From Cryptomeria japonica (lineage: Eukaryota > Streptophyta > Pinopsida > Cupressales > Cupressaceae), in contig NC_081413.1 in NCBI RefSeq assembly GCF_030272615.1, positions 163,091,080-163,155,079 on the forward strand: a DNA stretch of 64,000 nt. The letters run 5' to 3'. Below are positions 23,581 through 34,770 of this stretch, piece after piece. Made by a program: the position numbers and the translations under genes. Position 1 is the first letter of the stretch. Every line of letters begins with the position of its first letter. Below the pieces are notes generated by a model. The model saw nothing but the letters and a program-made list of their open reading frames with translations. It had not been told where the DNA came from and ran no database searches.

Positions 23581-23639
23581 AAAATAAGTTTGATTATGAT
23601 TCTGAGTCTAGAAAGGAAGATGGTGATGTGTTCATTCCA

Positions 23640-24555
23640 TCTTTGGCCACTCATGTAGGTAACAATGTATGGTTAATTAACTCAGGTGCATCTTTTCATA
23701 TGACTACTGGAATAGAGATGGTTTTCTGAATATGAAGAATTTAATGGAGGTAAGGTGTACCTTGGTGATGATTATCATTTAGATATTATTGGTCGTAGTA
23801 AAGTTGGAATAAAGTTTCTTGATGATAGAGTAAAAAGGAATAGTGGTGTGTTGCATATCCCTAAACTAAAATAAAAAAATTTACCTGTCAACAAACTTAT
23901 AGATGCGGGTGTGTAAGCAGTATTTTATAATGTAGTATGTAAAATGATTAGAGGTGTCAAATGTGGCACATTGTATAAGCTAGAAGCATAAACTATTGAA
24001 TGTAATAACACTTCTATGAAAAGTAAATCTTTGAATACTTCATTAAAATATGTGAGGGTTTCACCTTCAGTAGATGAACATGGCTTTTGGGTACCTAGGG
24101 GTGCTCTTTCTTCTAAAGCAAAGTTACTTGCAAAGGAGACCATGTTAAGGCACCAAAGGCTTGGCCACTTTGGAGAAAAGGGTCTAAGGACCTTCAAAAA
24201 TTAAAAAAAACCTTGCTAAAGGTTTGAATGATTGTAATATTAATTTTTATTTTTCTAAGCATTACATTTATGGAAAACAATACTGCATTCAATTTTATTT
24301 GAGTTCTCATAAATCTTGTGATGTATTGGATCATATTCATTTTGATGTATTTGGTCTTGTACATGTTCCTTCCATGGGAAAATCTAAATATTATGTTCAT
24401 TTATTGATGGTGATTTTAGTAGAAGGACATGGGTATATTTTCTAAAGAGTAAATCTGAAGTTTTCAATTGAATTAAAGAATTTAAACCAATGATTGAGTT
24501 GCAAACAGGAAAGAAAATTAAAATTATTAAGGAATGATAATGGTAGTGAGTTTTG
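23640..24555 (+). pseudogene. Copia element J protease, GAG-pre-integrase and first half of integrase
   Basis: The protease core near 23670 reads VWLINSGASFHMTT; copia normally has DSGAS, so the catalytic Asp has become Asn. The pre-integrase block follows at 24100-24190 (MLRHQRLGHFGEKGL). The integrase core begins at about 24320 (VLDHIHFDVFGLVHVPSMGK) and runs to KLLRNDNGSEF at 24555. There it is cut in mid-codon by the TGTTGG start of element G. The matching continuation, SNNFDTFYEDCGINRQKA, is found 24.3 kb away at 48881, which shows the two parts were once contiguous. Confidence 0.8.
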
Positions 24556-25138
24556 TGTTGGATATTGTCATGCATTGTTGCTGCTAGGATATGTTGTTGT
24601 CATTGATGTCAACATATTCCTATGTATTGCTCTGATGATTACGAATTGGGAAGATCTTATGATCTTGTTTTGTTGTTCTTGGTTTAGTGATCACTAGAGT
24701 TCGATATTTCCTCTGGTATATTTTGTGTGATCAGATCTTGTGGTGATATTTTGGGATATTGTCGGGGATGGTCTTGTGTATCTTCATTTCAGTTCGTTTG
24801 TGATTTGATGCTTCGCCAGTTATATTTCTTCGCAACAGTTGTCGATTGGTTGTGTTCTTGAGCTTTCAGATGTTCATCGATGAAGATTTGATAAGTGGTG
24901 TTGGTGTAGTTGTTCCTGATGATTCTAACGTGCTTGTTGGTGTTTCTTAGTCATGTCCTATTTGTTTTTTCTGATCTGCATTGATCGCTGTGCGAGTTTT
25001 TGTTGGTTTTCATCAATCGATACTATTGATTTTCGTGTTATGCGATATTTCTGGTGGTGTAGCGTGTTGCGGTTGATCTTGGCGTGACTTCAGGTGGATT
25101 TTATCATTTGGGAATTTCATTAAGGTCCATCCTATGCT
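24556..25138 (+). repeat. Copia element G 5' LTR, left part
   Basis: Begins TGTTGGATATTGTC and aligns along its length with the intact 3' LTR at 47637. The alignment stops at ATGCT (25134-25138), the target duplication of element B, and resumes at 42384. Over the first 140 bases about 22 differ from the 3' LTR (about 16%). Confidence 0.88.
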
Positions 25139-26826
25139 TTTAGTGTCATAAATTTTACACCCTTGCTAGGGTGGTACAATTTCACACTTAGGTTAGCAAT
25201 CGCCTTAGTGTGTTTGCATCTTGCATTATTATTTCTCTTTAAACATTTAATTAATTAATTTAATTAAATATAAAGTCATGTTTCATCACTTCACACATTA
25301 TAAAATTGGGCCCTTTACCCTAAGTGTGCCCCTTTTTTATTTTATTCCTTCAATATATCATTTAATCATAAACCCTAATTATGTCATATTTCGACCTTTG
25401 AGGCCTGATTTTGCATATCAAAACACCTTGAAATCAGCTGTAACTTTGGGATTTTCTCTAATATCATCATATATAATGACCCTCAAAATTTGGTGAAAAG
25501 TTGGTCGGACCGTGGCGGGAGTGCACATGGTCATCGACTTTTTCCTCGAAATTTTGGGAGCATAATTCTATGATATTATAATGCTCAACCCCAAAATATT
25601 GGTGGGAAATTCAATTCCTAGCTTGGCCTAAACACAGAATTATGTCAAAATTAATATCTAGGGTTTCATACATAAGATCTCTCTTTCTTCATTTGAAGGC
25701 AACTAAGATCTATCTATCGGATCTAAGAATCTAAGAGCAGTTTTTTGGAGCACAAGGAGCCTTATATGTAGTAAAAGAGAAGCTTATGTGGATTCTTCAA
25801 CAACATTCAACAACATTCAACAATATTATATCAATCATTAATCATCAATTAGGAGCCTTGAAGACATTGAAGAGTAATAGGAGATCTAGTGGCAATATCT
25901 CTCCCTTGGAGATTGGTATGATTTCATGTTATTTTCTTGTCTTTGTATGAGATTCTTTACATCAACTTTCATATTTACATTCATTATTTAGATAACTTTG
26001 CATAATTGATTTAGAGCATTTACTTTGTCAATTACAAGTATCTAGGGTTTACTCTTTAGGGTTGCTCTAAATTGTTTGCATTCATCCTAGGGTCTTGCAC
26101 GCACACAAGATTCTTGCACACACTATTTTACCATACAAATAATCTATTTGTGGAGGTGGAAATCACCAATATATGGGTTTGACTAAGGCAAAACCCTATA
26201 TAGCCACCCAAACCTTCCCTTTCAGTTGCAGATGCATAAACAAGTACTTGGAAGCAGTTTCTGATCTAGAAAAGGCATCAGAACCACCTAGAATCATCAA
26301 ATATGCCCTAATCTTCCCAAGATAGGGGTGTGGTGCCCTGGTTTTACACAGAACAGTGGTGTGGCACCCTGGTCTCTCCATTTTGTAGTGAAATTTGACA
26401 GGTTGCAGCCTCTGGTCATCAGATTTGCAATCTTTCAGTTACAACTTTATATCAGATTCTCAAGGACAGTGGCATGTCACCCTAGTCTTGGTTAGTTTGG
26501 CTCAATTTGTAGCATCAGATACAAATCTAGAATCCTCCCTCTTTAATGATTTTAGTATCTTAGTTTTAGATCTGGAAGTTTGTGTAATTTTAAGTTTATT
26601 TGTGCTTTATTCTTCATCTCCTAGTCTAGTTGATCATTCAAACCCTAGTTTTTCTCATCATTTGCAACAAGAGGAATAGAAAACCTAAGAGATATTCCTT
26701 GGCTCTCTCTATTTCACAAGAAGTATCCAAATTGGTCTATCTCCCTAGGCTCTTCCGTATTCCCAATGTGTTGGCATAAGTGGGATTAGGTCCTAGTCAC
26801 CCAATCTTGCTTTTCCCACCTCCACA
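25139..26826 (+). repeat. Element B 5' LTR
   Basis: 1,688 bp. It starts TTTAGTGTCATAAA, where the 3' LTR has TGTAGTGTTGTAAA, so the initial TG has decayed to TT. It ends CCACCTCCACA. It aligns with 40717-42378. About 12 differences were counted in the first 190 bases (about 6%). Confidence 0.88.
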
Positions 26827-26845
26827 TTTTGGTGAACTAGACATG
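26827..26845 (+). other. Element B primer binding region
   Basis: TTTTGGTGAACTAGACATG directly follows the LTR end. Element D has the parallel TTCTGGTGAACACAAC after its 5' LTR. The TGGTGAAC core is shared, so this is the likely primer site. I cannot name the tRNA with certainty. Confidence 0.5.
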
Positions 26846-27544
26846 AATCCACCCTTCTTCAATTCTGATTTATTTTCTCATATCTGAGTTTTTTTTTCTA
26901 TTTCAAAATATAATTTACATTTACAATTTTTAATTCCTTGCAAATTACAAAATTTAGAGGTTAATTTTGCTAAAAACCCTAATTTTTCAATTCAAAATTG
27001 AACTTGTGGATAGCTTAATTTGGATCATTAATTTAAGATCTGATTTAGGAACACATTTCACTCATAAATTTCATTTTTTAAATCAACATTTAGAGTGCTT
27101 GCATTGGTTAAAATTGAACATTTTCTTCTATTTTGCATATGTTATCATTTGAAAGAGGAAAATTGTTGTCATGATGCATTCATTTCATAGATGTGATAAT
27201 GGGTTAGCTTCCCTTGTTTCATTTTTTCCATCTCTTAGAGAACCTCCTCCTATCCGTGACAAAATTTTAGTTCCTAAAAGAGTTGTTACCAATCCCTTCA
27301 AAACTCTCCCAATGCTGTAAGGATGAAGATTTGAAGAGTGATCTTGACAATTCTCCTAAGATGTGCTCTTCGGGTAAGTGCACAAAGTTGTGTCCACTTA
27401 GTGTGGAAATTTTACACTTAGAAAAAAAAGGCAAATCTCACGGAACGCGTGAGAAACGAAATGAGCTCATGTTTCACGTCAAGATCCTGGGCCAAAATTT
27501 GAAATGGGATCCCATTTAGCTTCGGGATCTCGAGCCTAGATCTA
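26846..27544 (+). other. Element B leader, no confirmed gene
   Basis: AT-rich leader. A short protein-like frame at about 27170-27310 (DNGLASLVSFFPSLREPPPI, then DKILVPKRVVTNPFKTLP) may be the start of gag, but it closes quickly. GGGATCTCG-type motifs near 27520 recur on the other side of the array near 35010. Confidence 0.35.
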
Positions 27545-28211
27545 AGAAACTGATTATGACAATATAGGGACCTATTATGACATAATAGGTTGCATTATGA
27601 CATTATAGGTCCTATTATGTCACAATAGGTCCTATTATGATATAATACCCCTTAACAAGTCCTAGTAAGGGGTATAAAGTCATAATAGGTCTTCTTAAGG
27701 GGTTTTATGATATAATATGACCTATGATGTCATAATAGGACCTATTCAATGTCATAATAGGACCTATTCAATGTCATAATATGACCTATGATGACATAAT
27801 AGGATCTAGTACATCATCATAGATCTTATTATGTCATTATTAGTCCTATTATGACATAATACCCTTTAATGGGTCCTACAAAGGGGTATAATGTCATAAT
27901 AGGTCCTCTTAAGGGGTCTTATGACATTATAGGACCTATTATGACATAATAGGTCCTAATATGTGATAATCAATCTTATTATGTCATAATAGATCCTACT
28001 AAGGGGTCTTATATCATAATAGGTCCTATTAAGGGGTCTTATGATACAATAGGACACTATTATGACATAATAGGTCGTATTATGTCACAATAGGACCTAT
28101 TATGTCACAATAGGTCCTGTTATGTCACAATGTGACCTATTATTACATAATAAGTCGTATTATGACATTATAGGTCCTATTATGTCACAATGTAACATAT
28201 TATGACATAAC
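27545..28211. repeat. Palindromic tandem array, left part
   Basis: Dense repeats of TATGACATAATAGG and its complement CCTATTATGTCATA. The basic unit GGACCTATTATGACATAATAGGTCC is 25 bases: two 12-base arms complementary around one central base. Units alternate with TCCT(A/C)(C/G)TAAGGGG linkers. The array is interrupted at 28212-28216 by element C and continues at 32432. Confidence 0.92.
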
Positions 28212-28216
28212 ATGTC

Positions 28217-28682
28217 TGTTGGTGTAAATAATTATTCATCTTGGATATTATTACACCTTACTTAAGTTTACTTAGGTAAATGCATTTCATAGTAGTTTGG
28301 GTATGAGACACTTGGGTGTTTGTGCCACATTGGGATATGTGTAGGAGAATTTCCACCTTTTATGGTGTTGATCTTGTTGTTACACTCCACATTCAGTGGG
28401 TGATCCACCTCATGTGGACTATTATATTGTTTCTCCTACCTACCCACACCTATTTCCTACCTATCCTTGTTTCTTATTGAGCCACATGTCATGTTTGTGT
28501 GCTCACATATCCATATAGCCTTGCCTATATAAGGAGGCTCATATTCATTGTATGTAACGAATGCTTAATGATCCAGTTGATCATATTTTTCATCTTGATA
28601 GAATACAATTTATTTCTATCATCTATTTTGTTCTCTCTTATTTGTGATTTCCATTGCCTCTTGATCTTGGCAAAATCTCACA
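28217..28682 (+). repeat. Element C 5' LTR
   Basis: Runs from TGTTGGTGTAAATAATT to AAAATCTCACA. Contains CCTATATAAGGAGGC at about 28525-28539, a good TATA-box candidate (TATATAAG) for element transcription. The same motif is in the 3' LTR near 32266-32280. Confidence 0.92.
28528..28535 (+). promoter_or_regulatory. Element C LTR TATA box candidate
   Basis: TATATAAG within CCTATATAAGGAGG, placed in the second half of the LTR and conserved in the other LTR. This is the usual position for the U3 promoter of a plant copia LTR. Confidence 0.5.
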
Positions 28683-28694
28683 TGGTATCAGAGC
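28683..28694 (+). other. Element C primer binding site
   Basis: TGGTATCAGAGC, a perfect tRNA-iMet type site, starts at the first base after the LTR. Confidence 0.92.
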
Positions 28695-29516
28695 CATTAG
28701 AGTGTCATTGGTTTGCTAATTGAGAAAAAACTGATGCTATTTGGGGTTGTGTATTTTGGAGTTTTCTATTGCAGGTTATTATTGAAGCTTGATGGATCAA
28801 ATCTGAGGTTACCATTGGATTTAGGAGGTCCAAGAAAGTCAGTTTTGCCTTTTTTTTCATCAAATCGGACTTCGAAGGCCAAATCTAGAGGCATTTGAAG
28901 TTTGACGATGTGGCGGAAATTTTCCAGAAATTATAATTTTGCAGGCATTTTTCAAATAGCAATATCTCACTCATCCAGACTCGTTGTTTCGAGAATTTTT
29001 TTTTGTTTTGGGGTAGAATTTCATGATCTGTACAGTGGTGTAGGAGTTTTCTAATTTTCAGATACAGTTTTTTCAGAAATTGTGAAATCCCAATTTTTAC
29101 AACTTTGGAGGTTTCGTTTGGGCTCATATGGACTCTTTTTCAGGTGTCATTTTTTTTTAAAGTGCATATTTTTTCATCTACTTTCATAATCTGCCATCTA
29201 TTTGCAGTGATTTTAAGTACAAATTGTACTTTTTATATTTAGCCATTTTTGGCATATTTGGTACTTGCATTTTGCTTGGATCTCTGTTTAGATCACTGGC
29301 AGTATTTGTTGAAGTCTCTTAGATCTCATTTTGAGAAGTTGTAAATTGAAATCAAAAGTCCACTTTTCCTTGTTTTGCAAGTGGCCCATTGTATACGCAC
29401 TAAGTATAAAGTGCCAAAATCACCATTCTGGGGGGATTTCTTGATTGAGTATTTTGGGGGGGTATCTTGTGTGATTGTGTCTCTCTCTATCTTGTGTTTT
29501 TTTTTGTTTTGGTGCT

Positions 29517-31490
29517 ATGGGTTCTCCTAAATTTCCACTTTTAACTCCTCATAATTATGCATCATGGAAGATTAAAGCATGGAGTAAACTAATGGAAAAA
29601 GGACTCATTCATTATGTAAATGAAAGTATTACAGCACCACCTTATCCTAAGGCTAATCCTAATGCTCAAATTAAATGACTTACTAAGAATGCTATGGCAC
29701 TTGGAACTCTTAGAAAGTATGTATCAGATGACCTCATTTTTCACATTGATAAGTGTACAACAATTAAAGAGGCTTGGGATATTTTTAAGAAATTGTATGG
29801 TCAAGTTGATGAGATTAAGGGCTACAAGCTTGCTAGTGAACTCTAAACTTTGGATCCCAAGGATTTTGATACAATCCAAGATTATGTCACAAAAGCAACC
29901 AAGCTAAGAGAAAAGCTAAAGGATTGTGGAATTGACAAAAAGGATGCTCAATTGGTTTATAACTTGTTGGACAAGCTTCCTTCAGAGTATGCAGTCTTTG
30001 TATCTAGCTTTCACACCCATAGGTTAGCTCAAGGTTCCTCATACACTTCTCCCTCATTTGATTCATTCACGGAGATGTTGATACTTGAGCAATCTAAGCT
30101 GACCATGATGGGGATTCTCAAATCTTCAAAGTCACAAGCGTTGGTGGCTAACAAAGGGAATCAAAGTAATCAAGGAAAAGGCAAGAATCAAAAGCAACAT
30201 AAGTCAAAACCACAACAAGATGGAGCACAATCTTCCTCTCCACAACAAGGTGATTCACCATTCTCACCTAAGAGGAAATCATATAAGGACAATATTTTTT
30301 GTGGATATTGCAAGAAGTCAGGACATGATGAACATCATTGTTATAAGAAGGATATTGATGAGTTGAAGAATCTTCTTGAGAAGAATAGATTCAACCTACC
30401 TTCTAGAATGTCTACATTGAGTTCTTCTTCCAAGGATAAAGGAAACGATCACTCTTTTGGGACAGATAAAGGAAAGGGAAAAGCTCTATGTGCTACTATC
30501 AATCATGATTCAGAGAGATGACTTCTAGATTCAGGGGCTTCTCATCATATGGCATCTTCATAGTCTATGTTATCTACATTTGAGCCTTGCCACATATCGC
30601 AAATTTTGATGGGCATTCATACATTCATGGATGTGATTGGGAAAGGATCTATTGACATTGGGGATAACTCCTTCAATGATGTGTTGTGTGTACCCCACTT
30701 GACAAATAATCTTCTTTCCATCTATCAAATCACACATGGGGAAACTAGGAAAACTATGGAGTTCACACTTGATTCAGTAATCATTAGAGACTTTGAGAGT
30801 GGAGCTATCATTGCGATTGGGGTGGTTGATCATGCATCTCGATTGTACTCTTTTTCAGATTTTGGTCCTATTGATAAGGTTGGTTCTTCCTATGTTGATG
30901 ATTAAGATTTTGAGGAGAACTTTGGGCATTTGAACTTGGGGATTCTCACATGTGACCCCATTCTTGAGCCTTGCATTTCATCTCCTTCTATTGATATCAC
31001 ACTACATATTGCACCTGATGATGCAGCCAGTGTGACAATTTTGCCTTCTTGTGATTCAGTGCAGCAGGATATATCATGTCTTCCAGCTTCAGTTGATTGG
31101 GATGTCTACTTGATAGACATTGCAGGTTTGTTTGTGGACTCCTACATTGTAGATTTGGGAGACACCATTCATGACATTCATCTTCTCTTTGATGAAGATG
31201 ATCCTTCTTTGATTGTTGCAAGGGATAACTCTAACCCTCTTGTGCATTCTCTACATGATCAATCTTTAGAGGTTGACATGATTGTGGATACTTTTGTACA
31301 ACACTTGGAGGAGGTCTCTTTATCTTTTGAGGAGACATATGAGTCTTTGGATATTGTTCTACATCCATCTTCACTAGATCTTACAGTGCCTTTTTCAGCA
31401 GTGTGGCACAGTTTACCACCTTTGGAGGGGTACCTTTCAGCATCAACATGGGGACACTTGAGCAGTTTTCAGAGATTCCTTTCATCATGA
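29517..31490 (+). pseudogene. Element C gag-protease frame of 658 codons with five stops
   Basis: From ATG 29517 (MGSPKFPLLTPHNYASWK) one frame stays in register to 31490. It is broken only by stops at 29676 (TGA), 29844 (TAA), 30519 (TGA), near 30561 (TAG) and near 30903 (TAA). Order: copia gag N-terminus; gag core (EAWDIFKKLYGQVDEIKGYK, then LREKLKDCGIDKKDAQLVYN); a Gln/Ser/Lys-rich stretch; zinc knuckle CGYCKKSGHDEHHC (complete CCHC); protease LLDSGASHHMA with an intact catalytic DSG; NNLLSIYQIT, typical of the copia protease end. The last 190 codons (30930-31490) are acidic, rich in Asp, Ser and Ile, and match no domain I know; integrase would be expected there. Confidence 0.85.
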
Positions 31491-31939
31491 GTATTTTTGC
31501 TTCATCTTCCCTTCATGGTTGGGGAGACTTCATGGATACACCTTTGGTTTTGTTTCTTCCTAAGGGGAGGAATGTTGTTCGACATTCATGGAGCAGTTTC
31601 TTCATTCATCTTCGAGCTTCTATCATTGGTGTAGTTTCCAGATTGAGGGGGGGCTTCCTAGTCTCTCTTCTTCTTCTCTCATATGGGGGGACTTTTTCCT
31701 CACATGGGGTTTTGTCCTTCACATACTTCTATGAGAGTTCTTTGTATCTAGTTTTCATCTCTCTTTTGGGGGAGGGTTTTTTCCCTTTGGGTTTTTCTCT
31801 CTTTCCCCGCTTTGTGAGAGATTTTATTGCATTGGTTTTCATGCATTTGCATTTGTACATGGGTACTTACAATGGGCTCATAGCCAGGACCCATCTTGCA
31901 TTGCTTAGTTGCATTGTAGACTTAAGTGCATTCCCCTAA
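31403..31939 (+). other. Overlapping 178-codon open frame in the element C 3' region
   Basis: An open frame in a different register from gag-protease, overlapping its end. The product would be rich in Phe, Leu and Ser with hydrophobic stretches, because the DNA is T-rich. No domain is recognised. It ends 15 bases before the polypurine tract. It is probably an untranslated 3' region that happens to be open, though its length is notable. Confidence 0.25.
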
Positions 31940-31948
31940 GTTGCACTT

Positions 31949-31957
31949 AAAGGGGGG
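31949..31957 (+). other. Element C polypurine tract
   Basis: AAAGGGGGG directly precedes the TGTTGG of the 3' LTR. It would prime plus-strand DNA synthesis. Confidence 0.85.
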
Positions 31958-32426
31958 TGTTGGTGTAAATAATTATTCATCTTGGATATTATTACACCTT
32001 ACTTAAGTTTACTTAGTTAAATGCATTTCATAGTAGTTTGGGTATGAGACACTTGGGTGTTTGTGCCACATTGGGATAGTGTGTGTAGGAGAATTTTCAC
32101 CTTTTATGGTGTTCATCTTGTTGTTACACTCCACATTTAGTGGGTGATCCACCTCATGTGGACTATTATATTGTTTCTCCTACCTACCCACACCTATTTC
32201 CTACCTACCCTTGTTTCTTATTGAGCCACATGTCATGTTTGTGTGCTCACATATCCATATAGCCTTGCCTATATAAGGAGGCTCATATTCATTGTATGTA
32301 ACGAATTCTTAATGATCCAGTTGACCACATTTTTCATCTTGATAGAATATAGTTTCTTTCTATCATCTATTTTGTTCTCTCTTATTTGTTCTTTCCATTG
32401 CCTCTTGATCTTGGTAAAATCTCACA
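31958..32426 (+). repeat. Element C 3' LTR
   Basis: 469 bp matching 28217-28682 and ending AAAATCTCACA, followed by the duplicated ATGTC and the resumed array. Confidence 0.92.
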
Positions 32427-32431
32427 ATGTC

Positions 32432-34770
32432 GTATTATGACATTATAGGTAATATTATGTCACAATAGGTCCTGTTATGACATAATACCCCTTAACTATC
32501 TCTAAAAGTACCATCTCTCTCTCTCAACCAACTTATCTTTCTCTACATATGTCATAATATGTCCTACTAAGGGGTCTTATGTCATAATAGGTCCTAGTAA
32601 GAGGTATAATGTCATAATAGGTCCTCTTAAAGGGTCTTGTGACATAATAGGTTATGTTATGGCATAATAGGTTGTATTTTGTCATAATAGGACCTATTAT
32701 GTCACAGTGGGACCTATTATGACATAATAGGTCATATTATGACATTATACGTCCTATTATGTCACAATAGGTCCTATTATGACATAATACCCATTAACAA
32801 GTCCTAGTAAGGGGTATAAAGTCATAATAGGTCCTCTTAAGGGGTTTTATGACATAATATGACCTATGCTGTCATAATAGGACCTATTATGACATAATAG
32901 GAGCTATTACATCATCATAGATCCTATTATGTCATTATTAGTCCTATTATGACATAATACCCTTTAACAGGTCCTAGTAAGGGGTATAATGTCATAATAG
33001 GTCCCCTTAAGGGGTCTTATAACATAATAGGACCTATTATGACATGACAGGTCCTCTTAAGGGGTCTTATGACATTATAGGACCTATTATGACATAATAG
33101 GTCCTATTATGTGACAATCAACCCTATTATGTCATAATAGGTCTTACTAAGGTCCGTCTTATGTCATAATAGGTCCTAGTAAGAGATATAATGTCATAAT
33201 AGGTCCTCTTAAGGGGTCTTATGACATAATAAGACCTATTATGACATAATAGGTCCTATTATGTGATAATCTATCATATTATGTCATAATAGGTTCTACT
33301 AAGGGGTCTTATGTCATAATAGGTCCTAGTAAGAGTTATAATGCCATAATAGGTCTTCTTAAGGGGTCTTATGACATAATAGGACCTATTATGACATAAT
33401 AGGACCCATAATGACATAACAGGTCGTATTAGGTCACAATAAGACCTATTATGTCACAATAGGACCTATTGTGACATTATAGGTCCTATTATGTCACAAT
33501 AGGTCCTGTTATGACATAATACCCCTCAAATCTATCAAAACATACCATCTCTCTCTTCCAACCAACTTATCTTTCTCTACATATGTCATAATAGGTCCTA
33601 CTAAAGGGTCTTATGTCATAATAGGTCCTCTTAAGTGGTCTTATGATATAATAGGTCGTATTATGACATAATAGGTCGTATTATGACATAATAAGTCATA
33701 TTATGTCATAATAGGACCTATTATGTCACAATGGGACCTATTATGACATAATAGGTCATATTATGACATTATAGGTCCTATTATATCACAATAGGTCCTA
33801 TTATGACATAATACCCCTTAACATGTCCTAGTAAGGGGTATAAAGTCATAATAGGTCCTCTTAAGGGGTTTTATGACATAATATGACCTATGATGCCATA
33901 ATAGGACCTACGATGACATAATAGGACCTATTACATCATCATAGATCATATTATGTCATAAGTGGTCCTTTTATGACATAATACCCTTTAACAGATCCTA
34001 CTGAGGGGCATAATGTTATAATAGGTCCTCTTAAGGGGTCTTATAACATACTAGGACCAATTATGACATAACAGGTTCTCTTAAGGGGTCTTATGACATT
34101 ATAGGACCTATATGACATAATAGGTCCTATTATATGATAATCGATCCTATTATGTCATAATAGGTCCTACTAAGGGGTCTTATGTCATAATAGGTCCTAG
34201 TAAGAGGTATAATGTCATAATAGGTCCTCTTAAGGGGTATAAAGTCATAATAGTTCCTCTTAAGGGATTTTATGACATAATATGACCTATGATGTCATAA
34301 TAGTACCTATGATGACATAATATGACCTATTATGTCATCATAGGTCCTATTATATCATAATCAGTCCTATTATGACATAATACCCTTCAATAGGTCCTAC
34401 TAAGGGGTATAATATAATAATACATCCTCTTAAGGGGTCTTATGACATAATAGGACCTATTATGTCATGACATGTCCTCTTAAGGGGTCTTATGACATTA
34501 TAGGACCTATTATGACATAATAGGACCTATTATGATGTAATAGGTCATATTATGTCACAATAGGACCTACAACCTATTATGTCATAATAAGTCCCATTGG
34601 TACATAATAGGTCCTAATGTGTCATAATAGGTCATATTATGTCACAATAGGACCTATTATGACACAATATGACCTATTATGACACATTAGGACCTATTAT
34701 GTACCAATGGGACTTATTATGACATAATAGGATGAATTATGACATTATAGGTCCAATTACGTCACAATTT
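32432..34770. repeat. Palindromic tandem array, right part, with ~1.03-kb higher-order units
   Basis: Continues the GGACCTATTATGACATAATAGG-type repeats. Markers recur about 1.03 kb apart. A non-palindromic spacer (CCAACTTATCTTTCTCTACA with a CT-rich start) lies near 32510 and 33544. TTAACAAGTCCTAGTAAGGG lies at 32794 and, with one change, at 33818; a left-part copy is at 27652. Together with the left part the array is about 3.0 kb. Its AT-rich palindromes would form cruciforms in DNA or hairpins in RNA. Confidence 0.92.
34573..34731. repeat. 159-bp near-perfect palindrome at the array end
   Basis: Arms 34573-34651 and 34653-34731 are 79-base reverse complements around one central base (34652), with about two mismatched pairs close to the centre. 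The arms include the rarer segment AAGTCCCATTGGTACATAAT and its exact complement, so the symmetry is not just a result of the 25-base unit. Confidence 0.9.

Larger units (their letters stand above)
28217..32426 (+). mobile_element. Element C: non-autonomous copia element with gag-protease only
   Basis: 4.2 kb, flanked by the target duplication ATGTC (28212-28216 and 32427-32431). It has 466- and 469-bp LTRs that differ at about 14 positions plus a 3-base indel (about 3%). A tRNA-iMet primer site, a gag-protease frame, a frame of unknown nature, and a G-rich polypurine tract follow in order. Integrase and RT are absent. It is the innermost and youngest datable insertion of the nest. Confidence 0.92.

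Noticed and set aside
24494-24697. Frame running from J integrase into the next sequence
   Set aside because: It crosses the J/G insertion junction at 24556, so only the first part is coding.
27545-34770. CRISPR-like appearance of the regular short repeats
   Set aside because: The units vary, have no unique spacers of constant length, and lie inside an LTR retrotransposon with no cas genes.
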